64,000 nucleotides of DNA. Origin: Phycisphaerales bacterium (GTDB taxonomy: Bacteria > Planctomycetota > Phycisphaerae > Sedimentisphaerales > UBA12454). Numbering within the stretch: the stretch's first letter is position 1; every line of letters begins with the position of its first letter. This document shows positions 49,528-58,805 of the stretch, in pieces. The translations under genes were made by a program, and so were the position numbers. The stretch covers positions 194,501-258,500 of the forward strand of contig PLMU01000003.1 of assembly GCA_003142595.1 (NCBI GenBank), read 5' to 3'. The notes beneath the pieces are model-generated. The model had not been told where the DNA came from, did no database searches, and saw nothing but the letters and a program-made list of their open reading frames with translations.

Positions 49528-52236
49528 ATGATGAAACTTGGGAAAATCTTTTTCATATCAATCTTAGTCGTTTGCATCTGCCTGACTATCTGGCAAAAAG
49601 ATAATCTCAAAACTATCCTCAATGAATATTGGGCCTTTTATAAATGTTATCACTATACTGAACACGGCTGGGCTCCAAAAACACTCGTCATAAAAGAAAA
49701 AGTCACAAAGTCAGACCCAGAGGCAGCGGCAATAGTTAATTATAGGCTTAGTTCTACGGCGATTGCTGATAACAAGACGCAGGAAATCCTTTCAAAAAAT
49801 ATATCCGAATTTCCAGAAAATCAGTATTTCATTTATGAACTTGCGTTATGTGCAGATTATCATATGGAAAATGGGCTCGATCCTGCAATTCTTCTTAAAC
49901 TTTCAAACAGACTTATTGAATTAGATAACAAAAATTCAAATTATTACTATTTGAAGGCATTCGCTTTACTTCACGATAGAAATGGCAATAATTTTGATGA
50001 AGTTGCCGAGGCAATAAAACAGGCTGTTAGATGTGAATATTATAAAAATCCATATTTGCTATACAGAGACAGAGTTTTAGCAATAGCCCGAAAAGATGGC
50101 TTACCAAGGGATTTAATAGGAATGTTGGATGATGTATTGCCTTATAATTTCTTTATATACAAGATGTACGAGGCTCTACTCCAATACCAGAATCTGCTGA
50201 TTACTGAAGGAAATTTCAATAAGGCAGATGAAATATCAAGCCTGCTTACAGGAATGTTTAAAAACGATATACACAGATGGCCCATAAATAATTCATCACG
50301 TCCCTCCGAGCGTCTTTATGGTCTTGGGTTCGGGTTTGGCCGATGGAATCTGCCACAGGAAATTGAATTGCAGCGCAAAAATCTGACAAAGCAGGAGGCC
50401 GACCAGAAAAGACTGGAAATGTGTGCAATGGCCAGTCCGAAAAGAAAAGTCGAACTGGTAAATAAATACTACTATGAGTCGAGTGAAACAGGCCTGCCTT
50501 ATGTAATAGCCGTACCAGGTTTCATTTATTTTATTAAAATGGCAGAAGTATTTGTATTCCTGATAATAATTATTTGGATACTTTCATTTATTCGCAAGGA
50601 CGATTCAAAAATCAAACTCAACAAGGTAGGTTTAACACGATTTCTAATTTATGGTTTTGTATTTTTTATTACCACACAATTATTGGCGTTTTTATCTCTC
50701 TGTGAGTACCAATGCTGCTATAGTTATCGAGACATCTTTTTTTCTCCACGGCTCAAGTTTGAAGATATAAAAGAATTACTGCATGCTCCATTGCGATTTT
50801 TGATTTTATTTATTACACCTTTGGCAATTGTTCTTTGCATGGGCATTATCAGATTTTTTAAACCTAAATTCGATAATATAGTCAGCAGGTTTATCAGCGG
50901 TGTATTAATCGCGATTCAGTTTGGCCTTGTGATAATGTTTTCTTTAGGCCATACATATATCAGTTTCCTTATTTTGATAATTTTTGTGTTATATTCTTTT
51001 AAATATTCTTTCCGCAAAATTACATTAAGAAGTATTCTTAAAGCATTCGCCGGAAGTAGTAAAAATGAAATTCCTGTCTTGCGAACCGATTTACTTAAGT
51101 TGTCTGCCATCGCGGCTGTTTTGTGCTGGCTTGGTTTTGTGCTTTTGGCATATCCAACTAAAAAATCAATGGAGGGAAAGTTAATAGAAAACAAGTATTA
51201 TACATATTCATTTACCGATGACTACGAAAAGGCTTATCAGAATATATTAAATAAAATTAACAACGTAAATTCTACCAGATCAATGGTTTTAAGATGTATT
51301 CCTTTAGTCAAATCAGATGATTTGCCGGGAATTCTGGAAAAACTAAAAACCCGAAAATTTCCTTCTTCCTGGAATATGGAAGGGTATTTTCCAGGTACTA
51401 AGAAATACGATGAATTAAATGATCGATCGCTTTCATTTTTACTAAGGTCGGCGGCCAGAGACCAGATGCCTGTCATTCTCCGTTATATGGATAATCCTGA
51501 TGATGATTTGACGCTTGTTTTCAGGGCGCAACTGGGCAATAAAAGCGTAAAAGATAAATTAAAAAATTTGCTGAATGAAGCGATGAAGGAAGAGAATGAT
51601 CCGAACAAGGTTCTGAAAAGAGAAAACGCAGATAAGCCAAGGATTTCGCAGATAATTTCCGCTTTATCCGTGATATCTGAACCTGATGAGGCATATGAGT
51701 TGTTTAAGGGATGTTATGAAAAGTGGTCAGTAAGTGATAATAATCTGCGATTCGAATATGAAAGTGTCTGCACATTACCAAAGGATACTATTTTAAAAAT
51801 AGAAAACTTATATCTTGAAGATTTAGAAAATAAAATCAATAAACATGACAACGATGTAAGAAATCTTTTATTGTCCCCTTTATCGGGGGATTCCGATGGA
51901 CTATATCTCGATGAAAAAATTGCAACAAGGATTTTAAGATTGATGCTGCAAACAGATGTTCCTCATTATCAGATTAAACGACTGGGGATTGAACATTATT
52001 TGACTTCTGATGAATCCGAACTGCTTATCAAGGGGCTGCAAAGCGATGATGAAAACCTGCGGGCATGGTGTGTTTGGCAACTCAGGAAGATAGATTACAA
52101 GTTCCGCGATAATGAGCTGAAAAAAATCACCGAGGACAAAAGCTGGAAAGTAAGAGCTAATCTGGCCATTTTCCATAAGTCTTTGATTAAGGAAAATGAG
52201 ACCAGCGATTTTGTGAAGTTAGTAAAATCATTATAA
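49528..52236 (+). CDS. Large membrane protein with TPR-like N-terminus and HEAT-like C-terminus, unknown function
   Basis: 902 aa. TM helix near the N-terminus (residues 4-22), a helical repeat-like region (about 60-290, including KADEISSLLTGMF), then about five TM helices (roughly 335-358, 372-395, 425-450, 465-500 and 540-560). A cytoplasmic-like tail ends in HEAT/Armadillo-like helices (ESELLIKGLQSDDENLRAWC; DKSWKVRANLAIFH). No enzymatic motif was recognised. AGGAGATAC upstream is a good Shine-Dalgarno. A+T-rich relative to neighbours. It could be a signalling or stress-sensing scaffold; that is a guess. Confidence 0.65.
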   Translation: MMKLGKIFFISILVVCICLTIWQKDNLKTILNEYWAFYKCYHYTEHGWAPKTLVIKEKVTKSDPEAAAIVNYRLSSTAIADNKTQEILSKNISEFPENQYFIYELALCADYHMENGLDPAILLKLSNRLIELDNKNSNYYYLKAFALLHDRNGNNFDEVAEAIKQAVRCEYYKNPYLLYRDRVLAIARKDGLPRDLIGMLDDVLPYNFFIYKMYEALLQYQNLLITEGNFNKADEISSLLTGMFKNDIHRWPINNSSRPSERLYGLGFGFGRWNLPQEIELQRKNLTKQEADQKRLEMCAMASPKRKVELVNKYYYESSETGLPYVIAVPGFIYFIKMAEVFVFLIIIIWILSFIRKDDSKIKLNKVGLTRFLIYGFVFFITTQLLAFLSLCEYQCCYSYRDIFFSPRLKFEDIKELLHAPLRFLILFITPLAIVLCMGIIRFFKPKFDNIVSRFISGVLIAIQFGLVIMFSLGHTYISFLILIIFVLYSFKYSFRKITLRSILKAFAGSSKNEIPVLRTDLLKLSAIAAVLCWLGFVLLAYPTKKSMEGKLIENKYYTYSFTDDYEKAYQNILNKINNVNSTRSMVLRCIPLVKSDDLPGILEKLKTRKFPSSWNMEGYFPGTKKYDELNDRSLSFLLRSAARDQMPVILRYMDNPDDDLTLVFRAQLGNKSVKDKLKNLLNEAMKEENDPNKVLKRENADKPRISQIISALSVISEPDEAYELFKGCYEKWSVSDNNLRFEYESVCTLPKDTILKIENLYLEDLENKINKHDNDVRNLLLSPLSGDSDGLYLDEKIATRILRLMLQTDVPHYQIKRLGIEHYLTSDESELLIKGLQSDDENLRAWCVWQLRKIDYKFRDNELKKITEDKSWKVRANLAIFHKSLIKENETSDFVKLVKSL

Positions 52237-52295
52237 AGAGTATATATCCAAAAACGTTCCAGAGCTAAATAGGAGACGCCTGCCTATTTTGAATT

Positions 52296-52961
52296 TTAAT
52301 ATGTCATTTTGCTTTTTGATATTTGATTTTTGATATTATTTTTTTCTTTATATTTTCCCAAATCTTCATTCATCAAAATGCTTCGCAATGGCTCAAACTG
52401 CCAACACGGAAAATTCAGCGGCGCATATTCCTCATCGCCAGCCTGCAAAACAAATTTATCGTGCGCCAGCGCCGCTAAAATTCGGTTAAATGGTGTGTCC
52501 TGACAGTAAAATCCTAAATTTTTTCCTTCTTTAGTTGTAAAATGTGCGCTGACATAAAACCTGCCTTTGTGTTTACAGGCAGACACGCCGACCAGACCTG
52601 TGCTATTTTTCACTTTCCGGTTGAGCATATTCTGTCTTGCCGTTACGATTCGCAAATTGCTTCTGCGGTTATCCCACGGGTCTCTGTTTATATGGTCAAC
52701 TAATTCGCCTTTGCCGGCCTTCATTATATATCTTGATAGTATAATTGATTTCTTTTCTCCTTCTTTTAAAACTATTCGTGGACAGCCGTCTGTAAAATAA
52801 AAGCCCTGAAAAAATGTATATTTCCTGTGCGGCAGAATATCGGGGTCTTTGAATAATCTGCGATAAATAAAATCATCGACTTTCATTGTCCGGCCGTTGA
52901 CTTCAAACGTTCGATAGTTGTTTGCCGTAAGGCATCCCTTAGTGGATTTTTGTTGTAGCAT
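52296..52961 (-). CDS. Homing-type HNH endonuclease
   Basis: 221 aa. HNH motif LVDHINRDPWDNRRSNLRIV (about residues 88-107), then TARQNMLNRK and an AP2-like GLVGVSACKHKGRFYVSAHF. It shares the C-terminal YAPLNFPCWQFEPLRSILMNE segment with the 23214 gene. The last residues (NNIKNQISKSK) come from an ATATTTGATTTTTGATATT repeat at the 3' end. It overlaps the upstream Cys-rich gene by 23 nt. Likely a mobile, DNA-cutting gene. Confidence 0.82.
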   Translation of the reverse strand: MLQQKSTKGCLTANNYRTFEVNGRTMKVDDFIYRRLFKDPDILPHRKYTFFQGFYFTDGCPRIVLKEGEKKSIILSRYIMKAGKGELVDHINRDPWDNRRSNLRIVTARQNMLNRKVKNSTGLVGVSACKHKGRFYVSAHFTTKEGKNLGFYCQDTPFNRILAALAHDKFVLQAGDEEYAPLNFPCWQFEPLRSILMNEDLGKYKEKNNIKNQISKSKMTY

Positions 52962-53226
52962 TTTTCTTCGGTTCCTTGTTGGTTTCTTTTGTGTAGGGTC
53001 TTAAGCCGAACAAAGGGCAGGCCAGGCAGGAGCAATTTATTATCTCGTTCTTTTGCCAGCAGACACATTCGAGGCAAAACGCGTTGATTGCCGCTGATTT
53101 ATTAAGCCTTTCGGCCGCATTTTTATAAATTTTGCGGTATTTTTTCGGGATTTCCGCTGCTCTGGCTGCTATTTTCTGTTTTCTTAATAATTCCATCTGT
53201 GGATTTTGTAAATTTGCCGTTTTCAT
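52939..53226 (-). CDS. Cys-rich zinc-binding-like small protein upstream of the HNH gene
   Basis: About 95 aa using ATG 53226, which has GAGGAAG at the right distance; the frame is open to 53283 without a better start. A basic helical first part (RAAEIPKKYRKIYKNAAERLNKS) precedes AAINAFCLECVCWQKNEI, CSCLACPLFGLRPY and a charged tail. The pattern AxxAFCLEC...E...C.C..CPL..RPY resembles small phage-type proteins with a zinc-binding knuckle. It overlaps the HNH start by 23 nt, so the two are coupled. Confidence 0.65.
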   Translation of the reverse strand: MKTANLQNPQMELLRKQKIAARAAEIPKKYRKIYKNAAERLNKSAAINAFCLECVCWQKNEIINCSCLACPLFGLRPYTKETNKEPKKNATTKIH

Positions 53227-53502
53227 AACCTGCTTCCTCATAAGGTTTTTCAGTGATTTTTCGCCTGTTTGTTTAATAATCATCTAACTTATCGGTATTT
53301 TACCATAAAATAGTAAAAAATCAAGCATTTTTTATTAATTTTTCAAAATATTTTATAAATATCTAACAAAGACAACGTTAAAAAAAGGCCTCTGCCGTAA
53401 GGCGAATCCGGGTCAGACAGTGCCGTTTTTTGTTGTGTCTTTTTGTTACAAAAACACTATTTTTCGATTGGACAAACTCCTGACAGGGACAGGGTTTAAG
53501 AT

Positions 53503-53531
53503 TTGCAAGGTATAGCGAATTGGTATATAAT
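53503..53531 (+). promoter_or_regulatory. Sigma-70-like promoter of the bamD operon
   Basis: TTGCAA (53503-53508), 17-nt spacer, TATAAT (53526-53531), 31 nt before the ATG at 53563. Confidence 0.7.
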
Positions 53532-53562
53532 GCCGATTCGGCAAATTTTGGAGTATAAAGTT

Positions 53563-54567
53563 ATGCGGAAAAATGGACTTATTTTGTTTGCAGTCTTGGG
53601 GTTAGGCGTCATTTGCGCGGCCGAAACCTGGCATCTTGGAAACGACCAAAACTGGCAGAAAACCAGTGATAAAGGCGACAGCGCTTTTATGCTGGCTGCA
53701 TCCGACGCAAAACAGTATGTATCGACAGGCAATACGGGAAAAGCCAAAAAAGCATACGCCCAACTCAAAAAGGATTATCCGGCAATTGCCGGCGAAGATT
53801 TCGATGCATATGTAAAAGTAGAAATGCTGTATAGCGGACATAAATATTTCGAGGCTGCGACGGCTTATGACAATTTTTTGGAACAATATCCTAAAAGTCC
53901 GTTTTTTAACTCGGCCCTGGAAAGAGAACAGCAGATATCGACAGCGTATCTTAACGGCCAGAAAAGACCTGTGTTGAAAGTGTTCAAGGTAAGCGCATAC
54001 GAAGAAGGCACTGATATAGCAAACAAAATCGCAGACAGAGCGGGCGATGCCCCGGCGGCCAAACGAGCGCTCGAGACGCTGGCACAGACTGATGAAAAAA
54101 GAGGCGCTAATGAAGAGGCTTATAAGGCATGGTCGAGCATAGCCACACGCTGGCCGACAGGCGAGATGGGCCAGGAGTCATTGATTGGCAGAGCAAGAAG
54201 TCTTGAGCGAGCATATAAAGGTCCAAAATTCGACGGCAAGGTTCTTGAAAGCTCGAGAAGTTATTATTCAGAATATATTCAGAGGTATCCGGACTCGGCA
54301 CAACAGCTCGGCCTGGAAGGAAAGCTGCCGGAACTGGATGAGAAACTTTCGGAAAAGGAATTGCTAATCGCCAATTATTATGCCAAAACCGGCAGTTACA
54401 CCGCTGCCGATATATATTATCAGAGAATAATAAACGATTGGCCTGCATGTGCCGCAACAAAAACCGCGGAAGAGAAACAGCCTGAAATTAAAAAAGAACT
54501 GGAAAAACAGGCTCAGCAGCAGACGACTAAAAAGAAAAAGATAAACTGGAAAGGTTTGTTGTTATGA
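53563..54567 (+). CDS. BamD/YfiO-like outer-membrane assembly TPR protein
   Basis: 334 aa from ATG 53563, with GGAG upstream; the frame opens at 53503 but upstream sequence is promoter. Signal peptide (MRKNGLILFAVLGLGVICAAE). No clear lipobox: the Cys in VICA lacks a good -3/-1 context. Several TPR-like helical pairs follow, with YVSTGNTGKAKKAYAQLKKD, KYFEAATAYDNFLEQYPKSPFFNSAL, YYSEYIQRYPDSAQQ and YYAKTGSYTAADIYYQRIINDWP, the BamD-style YxxFLExYPxSP pattern. It probably aids beta-barrel insertion; lptE follows with a 4-nt overlap. Confidence 0.75.
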   Translation: MRKNGLILFAVLGLGVICAAETWHLGNDQNWQKTSDKGDSAFMLAASDAKQYVSTGNTGKAKKAYAQLKKDYPAIAGEDFDAYVKVEMLYSGHKYFEAATAYDNFLEQYPKSPFFNSALEREQQISTAYLNGQKRPVLKVFKVSAYEEGTDIANKIADRAGDAPAAKRALETLAQTDEKRGANEEAYKAWSSIATRWPTGEMGQESLIGRARSLERAYKGPKFDGKVLESSRSYYSEYIQRYPDSAQQLGLEGKLPELDEKLSEKELLIANYYAKTGSYTAADIYYQRIINDWPACAATKTAEEKQPEIKKELEKQAQQQTTKKKKINWKGLLL

Positions 54568-55064
54568 GGACAACGGTTGTAACAGCCGTACTTTCGGCGA
54601 TGATTTTTTTCGCCGGCTGCGTCGGATACAGCAATAAGCCGTTATATACGGATGAAGTAAAAAGTGTTTTTGTCGAGATGTTCGATAATACGACATTCAC
54701 CAGAGACCTTGAATACGACCTGACGGACGCTATCGCAAAGCGCATTGAGGCGGATACGCCATATAAAATAATTTCAGACAAAAGCAGAGCAGATACGGTA
54801 TTAAGCGGAAAGATAACAGGAATAGGCGGCGTACCACTAACACTTGACCGAGATACCGGCAGAGCATTGGAGAACCAGGCGGAAATTACGGCGATATTCA
54901 GCTGGAAAAACCTTAAGACGGGTCAATACCTTGTTGAAAACGCCAGCCTGACGGCAACGGCAGGTTATTCGGAATTCGAGCAGCAGAGCTTCGAATATGC
55001 ATCCAGAGTAGCAACAAACAAACTTGCTGAGAGAATCGTAGAAGAAATGCAAACAAAGTGGTAA
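54564..55064 (+). CDS. lptE: LptE-like LPS-assembly lipoprotein
   Basis: 166 aa. Lipoprotein signal (AVLSAMIFFAGCVGYS; Cys19 is the lipidation site). The mature part has the LptE-like pattern VKSVFVEMFDNTTF, LEYDLTDAIAKRIEADTPYKI, ADTVLSGKITGI and the C-terminal helix ATNKLAERIVEEM. LptE plugs the LptD barrel in LPS export, which would imply LPS-like lipid. Only the pattern supports the name; sequence identity in this family is low. Overlaps the BamD-like gene by 4 nt. Confidence 0.75.
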   Translation: MRTTVVTAVLSAMIFFAGCVGYSNKPLYTDEVKSVFVEMFDNTTFTRDLEYDLTDAIAKRIEADTPYKIISDKSRADTVLSGKITGIGGVPLTLDRDTGRALENQAEITAIFSWKNLKTGQYLVENASLTATAGYSEFEQQSFEYASRVATNKLAERIVEEMQTKW

Positions 55065-55088
55065 TAAAACGCCGCTGTATAACGCGGG

Positions 55089-57032
55089 ATGAAACAGAAA
55101 GATATGAATAATAAAAAGAAACAGAATTCAACGAGAAGACCACCGGAGATGTCAAATAAACCGCCTCTCGGGCAACGGACCGGGCCGATGGGCTGGCTGT
55201 TATTAGGCCTTGCATTTATAACTCTTATAACGATGTTCGACAAGTATTCGGCGCGTGACGAAATAAGCAATAACGAGTTTGAAAAATATCTTTCCGAAGG
55301 CAAGGTGGAAAGCGTTGAAATCGGGGACAGTCAGATAAACGGCAAGTTTAACGCCGCCGGTGTCGCCTCGCGGCTTCCAAAGGCAGCAAAGACATTTAGA
55401 TTAGGCTACAGGCCTGAAATGCTTCCGGACATAACCGCAAAACTTCAAACGGCACAGGTTGAGTGGGTCGTCACTCAGCCGCAGATATGGATATCTTTGC
55501 TGGGGTGGATACTTCCGGTCGCGCTGATGATCGCATTTTTCTATTTCGTCTTCATAAGAAATGCCCGCAACGGGCCGGGCGGAATGCTGATGAACTTCGG
55601 CAGAAGCAAACACAAAATGCACGGCAAAGAGCAGATGAAGGTAACGTTCGATGATGTGGCCGGTATCGATGAAGCCAAAGAAGAAGTGGCGGAGATTATC
55701 GAATTTTTGAAACATCCGAAGAAATTCCAGAGAATCGGCGGCAGGATACCGCGAGGCATATTGCTCGTGGGGCCCCCTGGTTGTGGCAAGACGCTGCTGG
55801 CAAAGGCAATCGCAGGTCAGGCGAATGTGCCGTTTTTCAGTATTTCGGGCAGCGATTTCGTTGAGATGTTTGTCGGCGTCGGAGCATCGAGAGTTCGCGA
55901 TTTATTTAATACGGCAAAGGAGAGTTCGCCGTGCATAATATTTTTGGACGAGATTGACGCTATCGGCAGAAAGCGCGGGCCGGGATTTGTGAGCGGCGGA
56001 CACGACGAAAGAGAACAGACTTTAAACGCCATCCTTGTAGAGATGGACGGTTTCGATACAAACGACGGTGTTATTGTTATGGCGGCCACAAACCGCGGCG
56101 ATATCCTCGATAAGGCACTGACTCGACCGGGCAGATTCGACAGGCAGGTTTATATTCCGCTGCCGGACGTTAAAGGCAGGACGGAGATACTTAAGATTCA
56201 CGCCAGAAAGGTCCGAATGGGCCCTGATGTCGACCTTGAAAGAGTGGCAAGGGGAACGCCTATGTTCAGCGGCGCAGACCTCGAAGCGATAATCAACGAA
56301 GCGGCTATCGCAGCAACGATGAATAACAAGGATTTCGTCGAAATGGAAGACCTCGAAGAAGCGCGTGATAAGGTTCGCTGGGGCAGGAAAAAGCGCAGCA
56401 GAACCATTGACTTGATTGATAAAAAAATTGCCGCATATCACGAGGCAGGCCATACTCTTGTGCAGTCAATGCTGAAGGATGCCGACCCGCTGCACAAAGT
56501 AAGTATCATACCGAGGGGTCCGATGGGCGGAGCGACTTTTTCTCTGCCGGAGAAAGACAGGACCATTTTTACGAAAAAATACTGTATGGCACAATTGCAA
56601 GTATGTTTCGGCGGACGAATAGCGGAACAACTTTTCTGCGATGATATGTCGAGCGGAGCACAATCGGATATACAGACTGCAACGGCTCTGGCAAGAGAAA
56701 TGGTGCAGACCTGGGGAATGAGCGATGACCTTGGACCCATCGATTATAGCACGCAGGCACAGGATATGTATTTCGGAATGCCGGGGCAGGAACACTCGCA
56801 GAAAACCGCGGAAATTATAGATATAGAAGTTAAAAAACTTATAGACATAGCATTCAAAGCCAGTAAAGAATTACTCCAGGCCAATCTCGATAAACTGCAG
56901 GCGATAGCCGAGGCACTTTTGAAATACGAGACATTAGACGCATCCGAGGTAAAAATCATTCTCGAAGGCGGGAGTTTAAACAAGCCGACCGTAGGCGATT
57001 TGCTCAAAACAGAGCAGGACAAGACAAATTAA
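55089..57032 (+). CDS. ftsH: ATP-dependent zinc metalloprotease FtsH
   Basis: 647 aa. Two TM helices (about 35-52 and 135-157) flank a periplasmic domain. The AAA+ module has the pore-loop FVGVGASRVRDLF, Walker A GPPGCGKT (about 226-233), Walker B IIFLDEIDAIG and the SRH ATNRGDILDKALTRPGRFDR. The peptidase has HEAGH (about 451-455) and a downstream zinc-ligand Asp. Degrades membrane and misfolded proteins. Two in-frame ATGs (55089, 55104) are possible. It lies in a plus-strand operon with bamD, lptE, dsbD and nth. Confidence 0.95.
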   Translation: MKQKDMNNKKKQNSTRRPPEMSNKPPLGQRTGPMGWLLLGLAFITLITMFDKYSARDEISNNEFEKYLSEGKVESVEIGDSQINGKFNAAGVASRLPKAAKTFRLGYRPEMLPDITAKLQTAQVEWVVTQPQIWISLLGWILPVALMIAFFYFVFIRNARNGPGGMLMNFGRSKHKMHGKEQMKVTFDDVAGIDEAKEEVAEIIEFLKHPKKFQRIGGRIPRGILLVGPPGCGKTLLAKAIAGQANVPFFSISGSDFVEMFVGVGASRVRDLFNTAKESSPCIIFLDEIDAIGRKRGPGFVSGGHDEREQTLNAILVEMDGFDTNDGVIVMAATNRGDILDKALTRPGRFDRQVYIPLPDVKGRTEILKIHARKVRMGPDVDLERVARGTPMFSGADLEAIINEAAIAATMNNKDFVEMEDLEEARDKVRWGRKKRSRTIDLIDKKIAAYHEAGHTLVQSMLKDADPLHKVSIIPRGPMGGATFSLPEKDRTIFTKKYCMAQLQVCFGGRIAEQLFCDDMSSGAQSDIQTATALAREMVQTWGMSDDLGPIDYSTQAQDMYFGMPGQEHSQKTAEIIDIEVKKLIDIAFKASKELLQANLDKLQAIAEALLKYETLDASEVKIILEGGSLNKPTVGDLLKTEQDKTN

Positions 57033-57050
57033 CTAATCCTCTTTTAACGA

Positions 57051-58805
57051 ATGAGGAAGATGTATAAAAGATTATTTTTACTGCTAACTTTCGCTTCAGC
57101 AGCAAGTTTGTTCTCGTGCCCTGCCGCAGCGAGCGACCAAATCAAAGATGACTTTGTCCAGATAAAACTCTCCTTTACGTATGAACCTGCTGCTCCGAAG
57201 TCAGAAAATCTCCTGCATATAACTTTCAGCCTCGCCAAAGACTGGCATTTTTACGCGGATGAAAAAACCGCTCCGGATGGTATGAGCTTAAAAATTATTA
57301 CTCAGGGGCAGGGATTTCTATTTTCCGCGCCAGTTATGCCTGCCAGCAACTTATATTATGACAAAGTAACCGGCAGCAAACTTAAGGTTTACAGCAGTAA
57401 TTTCAGCGTTCTTGTTCCTTTCGTTACAGACATAAACAGCCAAAGCAGCGAAGTAAAGGTTGCGATAGACGGTCTTGCCTGTTCAGAGCAGTTATGCAAA
57501 AAGATATCTTACGAACTTTCAAAAAAACTTGAAATCTCAGCCTCTGCGACAAGATACTCGACTCCTGTGCCGATTGTAATAAAAGAGGATAGTCCTGTTT
57601 TATACACTTCTGCCGGCTCCGCACTTCCTTTTGCGATATTGGCGGGACTTTTGCTTAATGTTATGCCGTGCGTTTGGCCGGTATTGCCGATTATTGTTAT
57701 GCGGCTTGTCGGGCAGGGGAAACAAAGCAAAACAAGAAGCATTGCTTTGGGTCTTTCCTTTGCCGCGGGAATTATACTTTTCTTTGCCGTCCTTGCCGCG
57801 GTTAATATAATCTTAAAGCTCGGTTTCGGTATGGTTTTCCAATGGGGCGACCAGTTCAGAAATCCGGCATTTGTAACGGGTATGGCAATTTTAATGGTTG
57901 TGCTTGCCTTGTATATGTTCAACGTTTTTACGTTCAGCATACCTGTCTCGGTCGGCACCGGTAAACAAAACGGAGGGTTGGCGGGTTCCGTCGCAACGGG
58001 ATTTCTGGCGGCGGTCCTCAGCACGCCCTGCAGTTTCGCGATTCTTACATTTGTCCTTGCCTGGGCACAGACTCAGCCGATACCGCTTGCGACAATTACA
58101 ATATTGCTCATCGGAATCGGTATGGCTTTGCCTTATGTAATACTGACAAGCATTCCGAAATTGCTTGCAAAAATACCGAAGCCCGGCAGGTGGATGGAGC
58201 TTTTCAAACACGCTACAGGATTTATTCTGCTGGGAATCGGTGTAAAACTTCTCGAAGCTGCGGCGGCAGATAAAATTATAAATATTCTTTACTACTCTGT
58301 AGTAATTGCTGTTTGCGTATGGATGTGGGGAGTATGCGTCAGCTATGATACACCTGCGGCGAAAAAATTTATAATCAGATTAATGGCAATTATTCTTGCG
58401 GTTTTGTTTGGTTTTATTCTCCTGGGCCAGCCGCAAAAGGCAATTATCGACTGGAAGCTTTATGATGCGAACGTTATCGCGTCGGCGCAGAAAAATAATC
58501 GGCCGGTGATTATTGATTTTTCGGCAGACTGGTGCTTGTCGTGTAAGATTTTAGACAAGACGGTTTTCTCAAATAAACAAGTTGCTGATTTGATAAAACA
58601 AAAAGGCGTTCTTGCGATAAAGGCCGACACAACGCGAATGGATTATCCGGCGACAATCGCTCTGAAGGAAATTTACAACGAGCCTGCTGTTCCGGTGACG
58701 GTATTGTTATTGCCGGGAAAAGAAACGCCGATTAAATTGGCCGGAAACCTGATTAAAAATGATTTGATAAAAAATTTGCAAAGTCTTAAGGACGTGAAAA
58801 AATAA
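57051..58805 (+). CDS. dsbD: DsbD-like thiol:disulfide interchange protein
   Basis: 584 aa in three modules. Signal peptide and an N-terminal DsbD-alpha-like domain (to about 175) with FYADEKTAP and a Cys pair (GLACSEQLC, about 143 and 148). Then eight TM helices (about 195-455) with conserved LNVMPCVWPVLPI and LSTPCSFAIL, the transmembrane redox Cys. Last, a thioredoxin-like domain (about 470-584) with ADWCLSCK (active-site Cys about 494 and 497). It moves electrons from cytosolic thioredoxin to the periplasm. The start is uncertain between ATG 57051 and 57060. Confidence 0.9.
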   Translation: MRKMYKRLFLLLTFASAASLFSCPAAASDQIKDDFVQIKLSFTYEPAAPKSENLLHITFSLAKDWHFYADEKTAPDGMSLKIITQGQGFLFSAPVMPASNLYYDKVTGSKLKVYSSNFSVLVPFVTDINSQSSEVKVAIDGLACSEQLCKKISYELSKKLEISASATRYSTPVPIVIKEDSPVLYTSAGSALPFAILAGLLLNVMPCVWPVLPIIVMRLVGQGKQSKTRSIALGLSFAAGIILFFAVLAAVNIILKLGFGMVFQWGDQFRNPAFVTGMAILMVVLALYMFNVFTFSIPVSVGTGKQNGGLAGSVATGFLAAVLSTPCSFAILTFVLAWAQTQPIPLATITILLIGIGMALPYVILTSIPKLLAKIPKPGRWMELFKHATGFILLGIGVKLLEAAAADKIINILYYSVVIAVCVWMWGVCVSYDTPAAKKFIIRLMAIILAVLFGFILLGQPQKAIIDWKLYDANVIASAQKNNRPVIIDFSADWCLSCKILDKTVFSNKQVADLIKQKGVLAIKADTTRMDYPATIALKEIYNEPAVPVTVLLLPGKETPIKLAGNLIKNDLIKNLQSLKDVKK

